Origin: Paludibacter sp.
GTDB taxonomy: Bacteria > Bacteroidota > Bacteroidia > Bacteroidales > Paludibacteraceae
Length of the DNA stretch: 64,000 bases
Assembly: GCA_028710895.1 (NCBI GenBank)
Contig: JAQTTH010000012.1
Coordinates: 1 to 64,000 of the forward strand
Direction: 5' to 3'
The notes below the pieces were generated by a model. It did not search any database. It had not been told where the DNA came from and saw nothing but the letters and a program-made list of their open reading frames with translations. Shown here piece after piece: positions 34,454-46,200 of the stretch. The position numbers and the translations under genes are program-made. The stretch's first letter is position 1, and every line of letters starts with the position of its first letter.

Positions 34454-35510
34454 ATCAATGGTAAACAACGTAAAAGACGAATTGATCTGGATCGATAATC
34501 TAAGAGCTATTGCTACCATTGGAGTGATATTATTGCACATTTCTGGTCCTTTGACCTATCAATTCGGAGTAGTTCCGTCATCGTGGTGGTGGGTTGGTAA
34601 CATTGTCAATTCTGCAGTACGCTCATCGGTTCCGATTTTTTTGATGATTTCCGGAACCTTACTTCTACCCAAAAACGACGATTTGAAAACGTTCTTGAAA
34701 AAACGATTAGTCCGCATACTAATTCCATTTTCGTTTTGGGCATTTATTCATGTTGTTATGAATCTTGCTCTGAAAATCAAAGAGGGTGAAGTGAAGAATC
34801 TAAATGAATCACTGAACTGTATTGCAGATAAAATTATTGGAGGAATAGCTTTTCATTACTGGTATATTTACATGATTATCGGGATTTACCTATTTTTACC
34901 CATCATTGGGAAATGGATTAGAAATAGTGACGAAAAAGAAATCAGGTATTTTCTGGTTCTTTGGGTGACAGTAAGTCTACTTAGCCAAACGGTGATATCA
35001 AAATTTCTGTATTTTTCTCAAATCACATACTACTTTAGTGGTTCGTTAGGCTTTGTCGTATTAGGATATTACTTAGACAAATACTTACCAATCGTAAAAT
35101 CGAAGAGAACATCTCTCTTATTGTCTCTTTTACTCACAACAATGTTAGTTTTCACAGCAATTGGTACCTTTGTTTTATCAAAACAATCGAACAATGCTGT
35201 GCAAACTTTATATGCATATTTCACACCAAATGTAATGGTTGCAACGGTTTGTATTTATTTATTATTCAGATCAAACACACAAAAAAACGGAATATCAAGG
35301 GTTGTTTTGCACTTTATAAGCAAATACAGTTACGGGATATATTTATCTCACATATTAGTACTTACCATTTTATCATTCGCAAAAATAGACAGTATGTTTA
35401 TTCACCCAATTATTGGTATATCGGTTGCGGCATTTTTGTGTATTTCTATATCAGCAGGAATTGTTTATGTCATCAACAAGCTTCCTTTAGGTAAGCACAT
35501 TTCAGGATAA
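34440..35510 (+). CDS. Acyltransferase 3 family membrane protein
   Basis: A 356-residue membrane protein with about 10 helices. The family N-terminus IWIDNLRAIATIGVILLHISGP carries the conserved His, and SVPIFLMISGTLLLP follows. Such enzymes O-acylate (often acetylate) surface sugars. The chosen start overlaps the preceding gene by 14 bp. An ATG at 34458, which does not overlap, is equally possible. The protein fits the polysaccharide context as a decorating enzyme. Confidence 0.85.
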   Translation: MSNSKSMVNNVKDELIWIDNLRAIATIGVILLHISGPLTYQFGVVPSSWWWVGNIVNSAVRSSVPIFLMISGTLLLPKNDDLKTFLKKRLVRILIPFSFWAFIHVVMNLALKIKEGEVKNLNESLNCIADKIIGGIAFHYWYIYMIIGIYLFLPIIGKWIRNSDEKEIRYFLVLWVTVSLLSQTVISKFLYFSQITYYFSGSLGFVVLGYYLDKYLPIVKSKRTSLLLSLLLTTMLVFTAIGTFVLSKQSNNAVQTLYAYFTPNVMVATVCIYLLFRSNTQKNGISRVVLHFISKYSYGIYLSHILVLTILSFAKIDSMFIHPIIGISVAAFLCISISAGIVYVINKLPLGKHISG

Positions 35511-35537
35511 GCACACACAAATATCAAAATTAAGCAC

Positions 35538-36686
35538 ATGAAAATAATATACAACATATCTTCAACAGCTACAAATGGTGGTGGGATGGAACGTGTAATT
35601 GTCAACAAAGTCAATTATTTAGCTGATGTTCTAAATTATGAGATTGTTTTAATTACCACCGACCAACGAGGTGCTAAGTCATTTTACCCTTATTCAGAAA
35701 AAATACGCCACATTGAGTTAGATTTAAATTATGACTTGATAGCAAAGGAAAAGCCTTTCTTAAAATCGTATTATCATTATAGGTTAACCCTCATTAAGCA
35801 TCGGAACTTGCTAACAAGCGTTTTAATGGCTGAGAAAGCTGATATCGTTGTATCATTATCACGGGATGAAAAAGAATTTCTACACAAAATAAACGATGGC
35901 AGTAGAAAAGTACTCGAATCACATCGCTGCCTTAAACCAAGAGCTCCAATTGAAATAAGAAGAGCAAAGTCTTGGTTTTTGAAACTAAAGATTCTCTACA
36001 GATTAATTCACGAAACACGGTTGCCCAAATTTTACGACAAATTTGTAGTACTAACCCATGAAGATAGAGCATTCTGGAGCGAAAAAAATAATGTAGCAGT
36101 CATCCCAAATCCACTCCCATTCGAAACTGAACTCCGCGCCGATATGAGCGCTAAAAGAATTTTATCCGTTGGTCGTATTTCAACTGATAAGGGAATTGAT
36201 CGTTTATTAAGCATTTGGGGAAAAACGTTCAGTAAATTCCCTGATTGGAAATTAGTATTGGTAGGTGATGTTGTGAATCATGAACTTGTAACAGTGGCAA
36301 ACGACTCAAATTTCAAAAATTCAGTTCAAATAATTCCCCCAACCAGAGAAATATTGCAAGAGTATCTGAAAAGTTCTGTATTTGTAATGACATCCAGATT
36401 CGAGGGTTTGCCAATGGTCTTACTTGAGTCAATATCAGTAGGTTTACCCATTGTATCGTATACATTTAAATGTGGACCAAAGGATATAATTCATGATGGA
36501 GTTGATGGATTTTTAGTACCAGAAGATGATGAAAAATTATTTACAGAAAAGCTTGCGTATTTGCTTAACAATGAAGATTCCCGAATTGAAATGAGCGGAA
36601 AAGCGATTGAAAATAGCCAAAGATTCACACTAAAAGAAGTTATGAAACAATGGGATAGCTTATTTAGAGGACTAATACAAAATTAG
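35538..36686 (+). CDS. Glycosyltransferase family 4
   Basis: A 382-residue GT-B enzyme. The N-terminal TNGGGMERVIVNK resembles the acceptor-side glycine loop, LSVGRISTDKGIDRLLSIW near residue 213 is the typical linker into the donor domain, and RFEGLPMVLLESISVGLPIVSY near 290 contains the E-x7-E donor motif. The gene closes the rightward polysaccharide genes and converges with a minus-strand GT4 gene 33 bp away. No clear terminator lies between them. Confidence 0.9.
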   Translation: MKIIYNISSTATNGGGMERVIVNKVNYLADVLNYEIVLITTDQRGAKSFYPYSEKIRHIELDLNYDLIAKEKPFLKSYYHYRLTLIKHRNLLTSVLMAEKADIVVSLSRDEKEFLHKINDGSRKVLESHRCLKPRAPIEIRRAKSWFLKLKILYRLIHETRLPKFYDKFVVLTHEDRAFWSEKNNVAVIPNPLPFETELRADMSAKRILSVGRISTDKGIDRLLSIWGKTFSKFPDWKLVLVGDVVNHELVTVANDSNFKNSVQIIPPTREILQEYLKSSVFVMTSRFEGLPMVLLESISVGLPIVSYTFKCGPKDIIHDGVDGFLVPEDDEKLFTEKLAYLLNNEDSRIEMSGKAIENSQRFTLKEVMKQWDSLFRGLIQN

Positions 36687-36719
36687 GCTACTAAGAAAGT
36701 GTTTGTAAGTTTGAGAATA

Positions 36720-37874
36720 TCAAACAGGTTGAATCTCATTGTAAATTGTACTAATTTGATAGCCAATTGAATTTTCACTGAATCTTAAATGATTATACTT
36801 TGCTATCTCAATTTGATTAAATGATTTCGAAATAATGAACTTCAAACCATTAACCCAACTCTCAACCGTATTCTCACACAAAACACCATTACTGCCATTT
36901 ATAAGTTCAGGTAAGGCTGCTACATTAGAACATAGTACCGGAGTTCCGGTCATCAGAGATTCTACAATTACAACACCAAACGTCTCAACTCGGCTTGCAT
37001 GAAGCATAAAATGTGAATATTGAAGAACTTTTGCTATTTCAGCTTTGCGTTGATAACCTACAAAATCAGCATTTACGTTTAATTTAGCACAAAGCATTTT
37101 CAACTCCTCCACCCGATCTCCTCCACCAATCATAGTCAATTTCAACCTCTTATCCATCGTTGATTGGACTTTAGAAATAGCTTCGATAAAGAGTTCCGGA
37201 TATTTATCAGGTTGATTTTTTGTTGCCCAAGTGGCAACGGCACAAAAGCGAATTTCAGTTTCTGATTGTTCTTTTTCTTTGAAGGTAAATAATTTCGCAT
37301 CAACTACATTGGGAACTACCCAAAACTTTTCATCAGGCAAATAAGGCATTAGCATCTGCATATTCTTTTTCAAATATTCAGAAACAGGTAGGATTTTAGA
37401 CGCATTTTGGTATGCTTGTTTTACCAAACAGGAAAAATAGGGCTTTTTTAAAATACCGCCAATTTTACTCCAATGCTCGGTTATTATACTTGGTTTATCA
37501 ATTTTGTGAGCAATATAATCTCCAATAACACCGGCAGGAAATACAACATTAGAATGAACCAAATCAGGAGAGAATGTAGGTGAAATTTGCTTTTTGAAGT
37601 AATGATAGGCAATCCGATTCTGCAATGGAACTAAATAATGAATTATATCCCGAAAACGTGAAAGTAATTTTATTTCCACTGTTCGAATACCTGATTCATC
37701 TATATAATCATCGGCTAACAATTTAAAAAATGATTTAGAACGCTCTGTAAGAACAGCTAACACTACAATTTCTGTAGACGTAGCTTGAATAGCTTTGGCA
37801 TGTTCTTTCACAAATATTCCATAGTTAGGGTTATTTTGAGTTGGATACCAAGAGGTTACGAACAGGACTTTCAT
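36720..37874 (-). CDS. Glycosyltransferase family 4
   Basis: A 384-residue GT-B enzyme. The N-terminal TSWYPTQNNPNYGIFVKEHAKAI is common in GT4 proteins, ATWATKNQPDKYPELFIEAI near residue 218 starts the donor domain, and SRVETFGVVIVESLMTGTPVLCS near 300 holds the E-x7-E motif. Unlike the other sugar genes it lies on the minus strand downstream of leuS and the yitT-like gene, with which it is probably transcribed. Confidence 0.88.
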   Translation of the reverse strand: MKVLFVTSWYPTQNNPNYGIFVKEHAKAIQATSTEIVVLAVLTERSKSFFKLLADDYIDESGIRTVEIKLLSRFRDIIHYLVPLQNRIAYHYFKKQISPTFSPDLVHSNVVFPAGVIGDYIAHKIDKPSIITEHWSKIGGILKKPYFSCLVKQAYQNASKILPVSEYLKKNMQMLMPYLPDEKFWVVPNVVDAKLFTFKEKEQSETEIRFCAVATWATKNQPDKYPELFIEAISKVQSTMDKRLKLTMIGGGDRVEELKMLCAKLNVNADFVGYQRKAEIAKVLQYSHFMLHASRVETFGVVIVESLMTGTPVLCSNVAALPELINGSNGVLCENTVESWVNGLKFIISKSFNQIEIAKYNHLRFSENSIGYQISTIYNEIQPV

Positions 37875-37896
37875 TGCACAATTAATTAAATTGTTA

Positions 37897-38841
37897 TCAC
37901 TTGCTCTTTATAACATCAAATCCTTCACCATACACTCCAATAGCCGATGCCTGAGAAATAAATGCATTGGGATCAATTTCCTTTACTATTCGAAATATCT
38001 TAATAGACTCATTTTTTCGAGCAATAACTGTAATTACTTTTACTGGCTCCTTTGAGTACCAACCCATTCCATCCAAAATGGTTACTCCACGATGAACATC
38101 TATATTTATTCTGGTTGCAATAGCTTCGTATTCCTTAGAGAATATAAAGAATTGAACAGATTGACGCACACCATTTATAACCATATCCACAGCTATTGTT
38201 GAAATTGCCATAGCAGTCAAACCATAAACAATCCTTTCCAAGCTACCTATTTTCAAAAAATAGGATGAACAAATTATCAATACATCGCAATAAAGCAGGA
38301 TTCGACCAAGCGTTACATTCCTGTATTTGTTCACAACCTTAGCTATAATATCTGTTCCCCCTGAACTACCATTAGCAAGAAAAACAATGCCTACTCCTGC
38401 TCCTGAAAGTAATCCACCTATGACACAAGCCATGAAGTTGTCATCTTTACCGACAAAAGTACCTGCAACTGCCTGTGGCAGAACTGAAAAGAAAAAGGTC
38501 AAAATAGCAACACCGTAAATTGTTCGTAAACTAAATTTCAATCCCACCGTTCGAATTGCAATTAAAAGCAATACGGCATTTATTGAGAAATAGGTAACAG
38601 AAATGGGCACTCCGGTTGCATAATAAACCAATGCCCCGATACCCGTCACTCCTCCTCCTGTGATTTGATGAGGCAATAAAAAAGCTTTCCAGGCACCGGC
38701 ATATAACAACAACCCTAATGCAATGAAAACATACTCACGAACATCTATCCATGTTCGCTTTGTAATTTTTTTCACATTATCTCCAATCGCTGCAGTAGAA
38801 CTGAAATTATGTTTGTTCTCAGTCATTTTTTCTTTACTCAT
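37897..38841 (-). CDS. YitT family membrane protein (DUF161/DUF2179)
   Basis: A 314-residue inner-membrane protein. Residues 30-220 contain about five to six hydrophobic segments with the family motif LLPHQITGGGVTGIGALVYY and LANGSSGGTDIIAKVVNKY. The C-terminal 80 residues form the cytoplasmic DUF2179 domain (around MGWYSKEPVKVITVIARKNE). The molecular function is unknown. An alternative start lies 5 codons downstream. It sits between leuS (47 bp upstream) and a glycosyltransferase. Confidence 0.88.
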   Translation of the reverse strand: MSKEKMTENKHNFSSTAAIGDNVKKITKRTWIDVREYVFIALGLLLYAGAWKAFLLPHQITGGGVTGIGALVYYATGVPISVTYFSINAVLLLIAIRTVGLKFSLRTIYGVAILTFFFSVLPQAVAGTFVGKDDNFMACVIGGLLSGAGVGIVFLANGSSGGTDIIAKVVNKYRNVTLGRILLYCDVLIICSSYFLKIGSLERIVYGLTAMAISTIAVDMVINGVRQSVQFFIFSKEYEAIATRINIDVHRGVTILDGMGWYSKEPVKVITVIARKNESIKIFRIVKEIDPNAFISQASAIGVYGEGFDVIKSK

Positions 38842-38888
38842 ACTAATTCAAATTTGAGAATAAGACTGTAGAATAAATCCGTGATTAT

Positions 38889-41645
38889 TTACAAAACTAT
38901 ATTTACAATTTTTCCGGGAACAACAATTACCTTTTTAGGCGAGTTTCCATCAAGTTGTTTAATGGTTAGTTCATTTGCCAGAGCAGCCTTTTCTACATCT
39001 TCTTTACTCATATCAGCAGGCAATTCAAGCATAAAACGCACTTTCCCATTGAAGGAAATCGGATATTTGATGGCAGATTCTTTCAAATATTCTTCATTGC
39101 AAACTGGGAAAATTGCATCACAAACAGTTCCCTCATTACCAAGCACATAGAATAACTCTTCGGCAACATGTGGTGCAAATGGAGCCAACAAAATGGAAAG
39201 TGGCTCTAAGATTCCTCTTTTACTGCATTTGAGCGTAAATAATTCGTTTACACAAATCATAAATGCCGAAACTGAAGTATTGTACGAGAAATTCTCAATA
39301 TCAAATGTAATCTTCTTGATAGTTTTATGCAATATTTTTAATTCATCAGCTGTTGGAGTTTCATCAGATACAAGCAAATTGCCATCTTTATAAAACAAAC
39401 TCCACAAGCGTTTCAAGAAGCGGTGAACACCATCAATTCCGTTTGTATCCCAGGGTTTCGATTGCTCCAATGGGCCAAGAAACATTTCATAAAGACGCAA
39501 TGTATCAGCTCCATATTTTTCTACAATATCATCCGGATTTACAACATTGTACATAGACTTCGACATTTTCTCAACTGCCCAACCACAAATGTATTTGCCG
39601 TCTTCTAATATAAACTCAGCGTTTGCGTAGTCTGGCAACCAGTTTTTGAATTTCTCTGTATCAAGTATATCATTCGAAACAATGTTCACATCCACGTGAA
39701 GTTGAGTTGTTTCGTATTTATCTTTTAAATTCAATGATACGAAGGTATTAGTATCTTTTATGCGATACACAAAGTTACTTCTCCCCTGAATCATCCCCTG
39801 ATTAATCAGCTTTTTGAATGGTTCGTCTTCACATATAATTCCGAGGTCGAATAGGAATTTATTCCAAAATCGGCTATAAACTAAATGACCGGTAGCATGT
39901 TCGGTTCCACCAATATACAAATCTACATTGCGCCAATATTGATTAGCTTCGGGGCTAACCAGAGCTTTATCGTTCTTTGGATCCATATAACGCAAGTAGT
40001 ATGCAGACGAACCGGCAAAACCGGGCATGGTGCAAAGTTCCAATGGAAAATGATCTTGGGTTTCCCAGTTTTTGGCACGCCCAAGTGGTGGTTCACCTTT
40101 TTCGGTTGGCAAGAACTTATCTATTTCAGGCAATTCCAGCGGAAGTTTGCTTTCATCGAGCATATATGGCATTCCTTCTTTGTAATAAACTGGGAATGGC
40201 TCGCCCCAATAGCGTTGACGACTGAAAATGGCATCGCGCAAACGAAAGTTTACCTTAACACGACCTAATTGTTTTTCAGCTATATATTCTTTTGCTTTTG
40301 CGATGGCTTCTTTTACAGTCAATCCATTTAGAAAACCGGAATTCATCATAATTCCTTCTTTGGCATCCAAGCTTTCTTCGCTTACATCGCAACCTTCAAT
40401 TAACGGAATAATCGGTAAATTGAAATGTTTTGCAAATGCGTAGTCGCGGTTATCGTGAGCTGGCACAGCCATAATAGCTCCGGTTCCATAACCAGCCAAT
40501 ACATAATCGGAAATCCAAATTGGAATTTCGGTACCACTAACTGGATTTATTGCATATGAACCGGAAAAAACACCAGTCACGCGGCGGTCGGCTAAACGTT
40601 CACGCTCGGTACGTTTTTTTGTAGCATCTAAGTAAGCTTCCACTTCAGAAGCTTGCTCAGGAGTTGTAACTTGTTTTACCAATTCACTTTCGGGTGCCAA
40701 CACCATAAACGTAACACCATAAATAGTATCAGCACGGGTAGTAAACACCTCGAAATTAAAATCTTGTCCTTTAATATCAAAACGTAATTCCGCCCCTTCG
40801 CTTCTACCAATCCAGTTTTTTTGCGTTTCTGTGAGCGACTCAGTCCAATCAATTGTGCTCAAACCATCTAATAACCGTTGGGCATAAGCCGATACACGTA
40901 GACTCCATTGGCGCATAACCCGTTGTTCAACCGGATGTCCGCCACGTACCGAAAGTCCTTCGCTAACTTCATCATTAGCCAAAACAGTTCCCAAAGCCGG
41001 ACACCAATTCACTTTCAAATCAGCCAAATAGGCAATTCGGTAATTGAGTAGTATTTCTTGTTGATCTTTCTCTGACTTGGCTTTCCATTCAGTCGAAGTG
41101 AAGTTTAACTCTTCAGTACATGAAGCTTGAATTCCCTCAGTGCCTACAGTTTCAAACGCCTTTACTAAACCTGAAATTGGCTGCGCTTTTTGAAGTTTTG
41201 TATTGAAATAATGATTGAACATTTGAACAAATGCCCACTGTGTCCAATGATAATAGTCGGGTTCGCACGTACGAATTTCACGATCCCAATCGTAGCAAAA
41301 ACCAATTTTCTCTAATTGTTCCCGATAACGGGCAATGTTTATTTTAGTTGTAACTGCCGGATGTTGACCAGTTTGGATGGCATATTGCTCTGCGGGCAGT
41401 CCATAAGCATCATATCCCATAGGATGGAGTACATTGAAACCTTGTAAACGTTTGTAGCGACTAAAAATGTCTGAAGCAATATAACCTAGTGGATGCCCAA
41501 CATGTAAACCTGCGCCTGATGGATAAGGGAACATATCTAAAACATAGTATTTGGGTTTTGCCGGATCTATTTCTGTTTTGTACGTGTTGTTATTTTTCCA
41601 GTATGCTTGCCATTTTTGTTCAATGTCTCTGAAATTATACTCCAT
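38889..41645 (-). CDS. leuS: Leucyl-tRNA synthetase
   Basis: Class I synthetase charging tRNA-Leu. HIGH appears as [16 protein letters not shown] near residue 41, followed by the large editing domain (CP1; TFTTRADT-type region [15 protein letters not shown] near 306, with the conserved threonine-rich loop and aspartate of the editing site). KMSKS is [16 protein letters not shown] near 698. The 918 residues are longer than E. coli LeuRS (860) but usual for Bacteroidales. The gene is divergent from rex, with its own promoter element at 41711-41718. Confidence 0.97.
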   Translation of the reverse strand: MEYNFRDIEQKWQAYWKNNNTYKTEIDPAKPKYYVLDMFPYPSGAGLHVGHPLGYIASDIFSRYKRLQGFNVLHPMGYDAYGLPAEQYAIQTGQHPAVTTKINIARYREQLEKIGFCYDWDREIRTCEPDYYHWTQWAFVQMFNHYFNTKLQKAQPISGLVKAFETVGTEGIQASCTEELNFTSTEWKAKSEKDQQEILLNYRIAYLADLKVNWCPALGTVLANDEVSEGLSVRGGHPVEQRVMRQWSLRVSAYAQRLLDGLSTIDWTESLTETQKNWIGRSEGAELRFDIKGQDFNFEVFTTRADTIYGVTFMVLAPESELVKQVTTPEQASEVEAYLDATKKRTERERLADRRVTGVFSGSYAINPVSGTEIPIWISDYVLAGYGTGAIMAVPAHDNRDYAFAKHFNLPIIPLIEGCDVSEESLDAKEGIMMNSGFLNGLTVKEAIAKAKEYIAEKQLGRVKVNFRLRDAIFSRQRYWGEPFPVYYKEGMPYMLDESKLPLELPEIDKFLPTEKGEPPLGRAKNWETQDHFPLELCTMPGFAGSSAYYLRYMDPKNDKALVSPEANQYWRNVDLYIGGTEHATGHLVYSRFWNKFLFDLGIICEDEPFKKLINQGMIQGRSNFVYRIKDTNTFVSLNLKDKYETTQLHVDVNIVSNDILDTEKFKNWLPDYANAEFILEDGKYICGWAVEKMSKSMYNVVNPDDIVEKYGADTLRLYEMFLGPLEQSKPWDTNGIDGVHRFLKRLWSLFYKDGNLLVSDETPTADELKILHKTIKKITFDIENFSYNTSVSAFMICVNELFTLKCSKRGILEPLSILLAPFAPHVAEELFYVLGNEGTVCDAIFPVCNEEYLKESAIKYPISFNGKVRFMLELPADMSKEDVEKAALANELTIKQLDGNSPKKVIVVPGKIVNIVL

Positions 41646-41710
41646 AATATATTGATAATAAAGAATTAGCGTTACAAAAAACGTTTATAATTGATTGAAA
41701 ATAAAGAATG

Positions 41711-41718
41711 CAAAGTTA
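41711..41718 (-). promoter_or_regulatory. Promoter -7 element of leuS
   Basis: The minus strand reads TAACTTTG, an exact TAnnTTTG match 65 bp before the leuS start. Confidence 0.5.
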
Positions 41719-41813
41719 ATCAATTTAGCTGAATAAAATGTTTACAGCCTAGCTAAAAATAGGCCACCTTGCATTTTAATTCAAGACCTAAGCAAGTGTT
41801 ACGAAAAAATGAT

Positions 41814-41821
41814 TATTTTTG
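41814..41821 (+). promoter_or_regulatory. Promoter -7 element of rex
   Basis: TATTTTTG is an exact match 28 bp before the chosen rex start. It shows that the longer in-frame start at 41769 would lie upstream of the transcript start. Confidence 0.55.
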
Positions 41822-41849
41822 TAGGTTAAATATCATAAACACATTCAAA

Positions 41850-42533
41850 ATGCCCAATCAATCTGCATCTATTCAATTTAAAGTTCCTGAACCAACTTTA
41901 AGACGTCTGCCATGGTATTTGGCTTATGCACAGTTGGTTTTAAAAGATGGAGAATTATATTTATCTTCAACTCAAATCGCTAAAAACATTGCAGTAGATG
42001 CATCTATGGTAGCTAAAGATTTATCGTACGTAAATATAAACGGAAGAACCCGTGTTGGATATGATGTAAAAGAACTTGTAGGAATTTTGGAAGAGTTTTT
42101 AGGATTTACAAACTCTCACAAAGCATTTTTATTTGGAGTTGGTAGTCTTGGTGGAGCTTTAATGCATGATAATGGGTTGGAGCAGTTCGGATTGGAAATT
42201 GTTGCCGGCTTTGATGTGAAATATGAATTATCCGGCACGAGCATTAACCGGGTGCCAATCCATCATATTGATCGTTTTGTAGAACTTCAACGCCAAACAG
42301 GAATTAACATTGGAGTATTAACTGTTCCGGTTGATAAAGCTCAAATGGTATCGGAAATTATGATTGCCGGAGGTATTCAGGCAATTTGGAATTTTACTCC
42401 TTTCAGAATTCGCGTTCCTGAAAATATCATTGTACAAAACACTTCGATCTATGCCCATTTAGCTGTTATGTTTAATAGACTTAATGCGATTAAAGAGAGT
42501 GAAAATTCAAAAAAAATAAGAAATACAAAATGA
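41850..42533 (+). CDS. rex: Redox-sensing transcriptional repressor Rex
   Basis: A DNA-binding repressor that senses the NADH/NAD+ ratio and controls fermentation and respiration genes. The 227 residues begin with a winged-helix domain (PEPTLRRLPWYLAYAQ, then LSSTQIAKNIAVDASMVAKDLSYV). A Rossmann NAD domain follows with AFLFGVGSLGGALMHDNG near residue 88 and the end IWNFTPFRIRVPENIIVQN. The start at 41850 gives the standard N-terminus; the upstream extension is rejected because of the promoter. The next gene overlaps by 4 bp. Confidence 0.95.
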   Translation: MPNQSASIQFKVPEPTLRRLPWYLAYAQLVLKDGELYLSSTQIAKNIAVDASMVAKDLSYVNINGRTRVGYDVKELVGILEEFLGFTNSHKAFLFGVGSLGGALMHDNGLEQFGLEIVAGFDVKYELSGTSINRVPIHHIDRFVELQRQTGINIGVLTVPVDKAQMVSEIMIAGGIQAIWNFTPFRIRVPENIIVQNTSIYAHLAVMFNRLNAIKESENSKKIRNTK

Positions 42534-43141
42534 AAATATTCGCAATTGGTCAAAATTATGTTGAACATAACAAAGAACTAAACAGCCAAAATCCAACTGA
42601 ACCGGTAGTATTTATGAAACCGGATACCGCGCTTCTCAAAAACAACAAACCTTTTTTTATACCCGATTTCACTCAAGAGCTACATTACGAGACCGAATTA
42701 ATCATTAAATTCAACCGTATTGGTAAGCATATTGACTCAAAATTCTCAGGGCGCTATTTCACCGAAATTGGCCTAGGTGTTGATTTTACTGCTCGCGATT
42801 TGCAACGCAAACTAAAAGCCGAAGGTAAACCATGGGAAGTTTGCAAAGCCTTTGATAACTCTGCTGTTATCGGCAATTTTCTCCCTACCAGCGAACTAGG
42901 TGATATTCAGAAAATTGAATTTAGACTTGATTTGAATGGGAAAACTGTTCAAAATGGGAATTCTCAGGATATGATTTTCCCGATTAACGAACTTGTTTCC
43001 TATGTCAGTCGTTTCTTCACCATTAAGATTGGCGATATACTTTTTACGGGAACACCTGTAGGAGTAGGTAAAGTTGCAATTGGCGATAGACTGGAGGGTT
43101 ACATTTTCGACAAGAAAATGTTTGATTTCCTTATAAAATAA
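42530..43141 (+). CDS. Fumarylacetoacetate hydrolase-family protein
   Basis: A 203-residue single-domain member of the FAH superfamily (isomerase/hydrolase fold). The metal-binding acidic residues are in LHYETELIIKF near residues 46-56 and IGLGVDFTARDLQ near 80. The end LFTGTPVGVGKVAIGD near 171 is the conserved Gly-rich signature. Relatives cleave or decarboxylate acylpyruvates and oxaloacetate. Substrate unknown. Its start overlaps the rex stop (ATGA), so translation is coupled. Confidence 0.9.
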   Translation: MKIFAIGQNYVEHNKELNSQNPTEPVVFMKPDTALLKNNKPFFIPDFTQELHYETELIIKFNRIGKHIDSKFSGRYFTEIGLGVDFTARDLQRKLKAEGKPWEVCKAFDNSAVIGNFLPTSELGDIQKIEFRLDLNGKTVQNGNSQDMIFPINELVSYVSRFFTIKIGDILFTGTPVGVGKVAIGDRLEGYIFDKKMFDFLIK

Positions 43142-43217
43142 TCCAATAACTTTACACTTTCTATAATAAACTACTGATATAGCCGTTATTTAGTAGTTAA
43201 TAATTAATATATCTCAC

Positions 43218-46200
43218 ATGAAATATAAAATAGCTTTATTGGCTTTTCTATTTTCTTTCATTACAATAGCTTCTGCTCAAACACAAGAAGTTTCATCCCA
43301 TGAAATTAGTTGGAAAGGGGTTGAAAAATGGTATGCTGGTTCAAACAATATTGATGTTATATCATTTGAAGGAGCACAGTACCCAACTGAAAATCACCTT
43401 CCTTACTTCAACAAGCGAATTACTTGCGAGAAGGGTTATAATTATCATGTAGAAATTAAAAATGAGATTTATTCTCCGCTTACAACCGAAGAATCAAGAT
43501 TAATTGTTGATAAATCTGGCATCTCAGACAAAGTTAGTATATATACTGAGATTCTTCACGAAAGGGAAACTGATTTTTTAGACATCCGGATTTTACCTTT
43601 TCTAAGTATACAAGGTAAGATTTCAAAACTTCAATCATTTGACTTAGAAATAACAAAACAAAATCAACTACAGAAAGTAATTGCAACTACGCGTCACACA
43701 TATTCATCGAGTTCCGTATTAGCCCAAGGGAAATTTGTAAAGATAAAAATTGCTAATACCGGAGTTTACAAACTTACCTATGACGATTTGAACTCAATGG
43801 GCATATCACCGGCTAATGTCAGAATATTTGGCTATGGAGGAAATGTATTAGATCAAAGTTTTTTACAGCCCAAAATAGATGATTTACCTGAAGTCGCTAT
43901 TTGGATGGAAAAAGGCGCTGATGGTGTTTTCAATTCGGGTGACTACGTTTTGTTTTATGCACAGGGAACCACTAGATGGGACTATGATAAATCCAGATCT
44001 GCATTCACACATACTGTGAACACCTATTCCAGTTATGGTTACTATTTTGTTACATCAGATGCCGGAACAGGAAAAAAAATTGAACTAAAATATATAACTC
44101 TAGCTGCTAATCCGACTATAGTTCCAGCAGAAGAATTTATTGATTTTCAGCTATATGAAAAAGATAAATACAGCTTTACATCTTCTGGCAAAGAGTTTTA
44201 TGGCGAAAAATTCGAGGATATTATTTCATTAAGCATACCCTTCAGCTTCCCTAACCCAGTATTGACAAACACAACGTCAGCTCGATTAGATGTAGCCTCG
44301 ACGTCGACCTCAAACTCAAATTTCAGTCTTAGTTTAAATGGAAGTCAGAGCAAAATATTGACAGTTCCAGCAAAAAGTTCCACTGATATTTACGAAAAAG
44401 CCCGAGGTACATCGGCAAGTCTCACATACACCCCGTTGAACGATGCATTTAATTTTAATTTAAGCTATATAAAACCAACTTCCGGTTCTGTTGGATATTT
44501 AAATTTTCTTGAAGTAAACGCCCGTAGACAACTAAAAATGGTTGGTTCTGTTATGCCTTTTCAAAATTCAGACTACTTAGGAACAGCCACTTACAGCCAG
44601 TACAAATTAAGTGATGCAAATAGCAATGTAAAAATATGGGATGTAACAGATCCATCGAATATAAATTCGATACAAACATCTATCGTTGACAACAAGCTCG
44701 CTTTTGTAGCACCTGATTCTACAATGTCCCGTTATATAGCAATTGATCCAACTGTATCTTCAGCATTTCCAAAACCTACAATCGAAGGTATTGTTCCAAA
44801 CCAAAATCTTCATGCGTTGGAGCCTGTAGATATGGTTATATTAACTCATCCGAATTTCTTACCACAAGCAGAAACGCTGGCTAAGGCTCATCGCGAAAAG
44901 GATAATATGACAGTTGCTGTTATAACAACAGAACAAGTATACAATGAATTTTCATCCGGAACTCCCGATGCAACAGCTTATAGATGGGTAATGAAAATGT
45001 TATACGACAAAGCAAAGGCATCTAACAACGTAAACGACCTGCCTAAATACCTATTACTATTTGGTCGAGGATCTTACGATAATAGAGGAGTAATACCAAA
45101 TTCAGGTGACAATTTAATATTGACTTATCAGGCTGAAAATTCTTTACACACCACTCAATCATATGTTACAGATGACTATTTTACATTATTAGATGATAAT
45201 GAAGGAACAAATATATTATCTAATCTGATGGATTTAGGTGTTGGTCGCTTGCCTGTTTCAACTACTACACAAGCTACAAATGTGGTAAATAAGATTATCA
45301 ATTACATGGATAATCAGTCTAAAGGAAACTGGAAAAATCAACTCTGTTTTTTAGCTGATGATGGGGATCAGGCTTTACACATGACTCAAGCTGATAGCAT
45401 TACAGCATCACTTGCTCGTAGTATACCTGCATTTCAAATAAATAAAATTTATTTAGATGCCTCGCTGCAAGAAATATCAGCTAGTGGTGAGAGTTATCCA
45501 CTTGCCAAAAGTAAATTTCAAAATCTTTTAAGGTCTGGTTTATTACTATTAGATTATACGGGTCATGCCGGAGCAACAGGTTGGGGGAATGAAGGAATTT
45601 TATCAATTAATGATGTAAAGGCATTATCAAATAAGCATCTGCCATTTTTCTATGGTGCCACCTGCGACTTTTTACAATTCGATGTACAAGCAATTTCGGC
45701 AGGAGAACAAGTAGTACTTAACCCTGCTGGTGGAGGAATAGGTATTATTTCTGCCGCCCGTCCTGTATATGCGTCTCAGAATATGACACTTAATAAATTA
45801 TTTTGTGAGAATTTATTCAAAAAGAAAAATGGTGAATATCAGCGAATTGGTGATGTATTATCATACGCCAAAAACAATGTTGGATCCGAAATAAATAAAC
45901 TATCTTACATTTACATGGGTGACCCAGCATTACGCCTCACCTATCCAACCCGTTATAAAGTTCTTACTACCAAAGTCAATGAAAGCTCAACGTTTGGAAA
46001 TGACACATTACGTGCTTTATCGGTTGCTTCCGTCGAGGGAATAATTGCAGACGACAATGGAAATAAAATTGCAAATTTCAACGGAACAGTGCATGCCACA
46101 ATATATGATAAAATGCAACGTATTACAACAATGAATAATGAACATGATGGAGCACTAACATATTCAGATCGTCCAAACACCTTATTTTCTGGTGATGCAG

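Noticed and set aside
39885-40268. 127-residue open frame opposite leuS
   Set aside because: It lies inside the leuS coding sequence and has no protein-like features.
43169-43198. Inverted repeat AACTACT/AGTAGTT before porU as a terminator
   Set aside because: The 7-bp stem with a 16-nt loop has no T-run.
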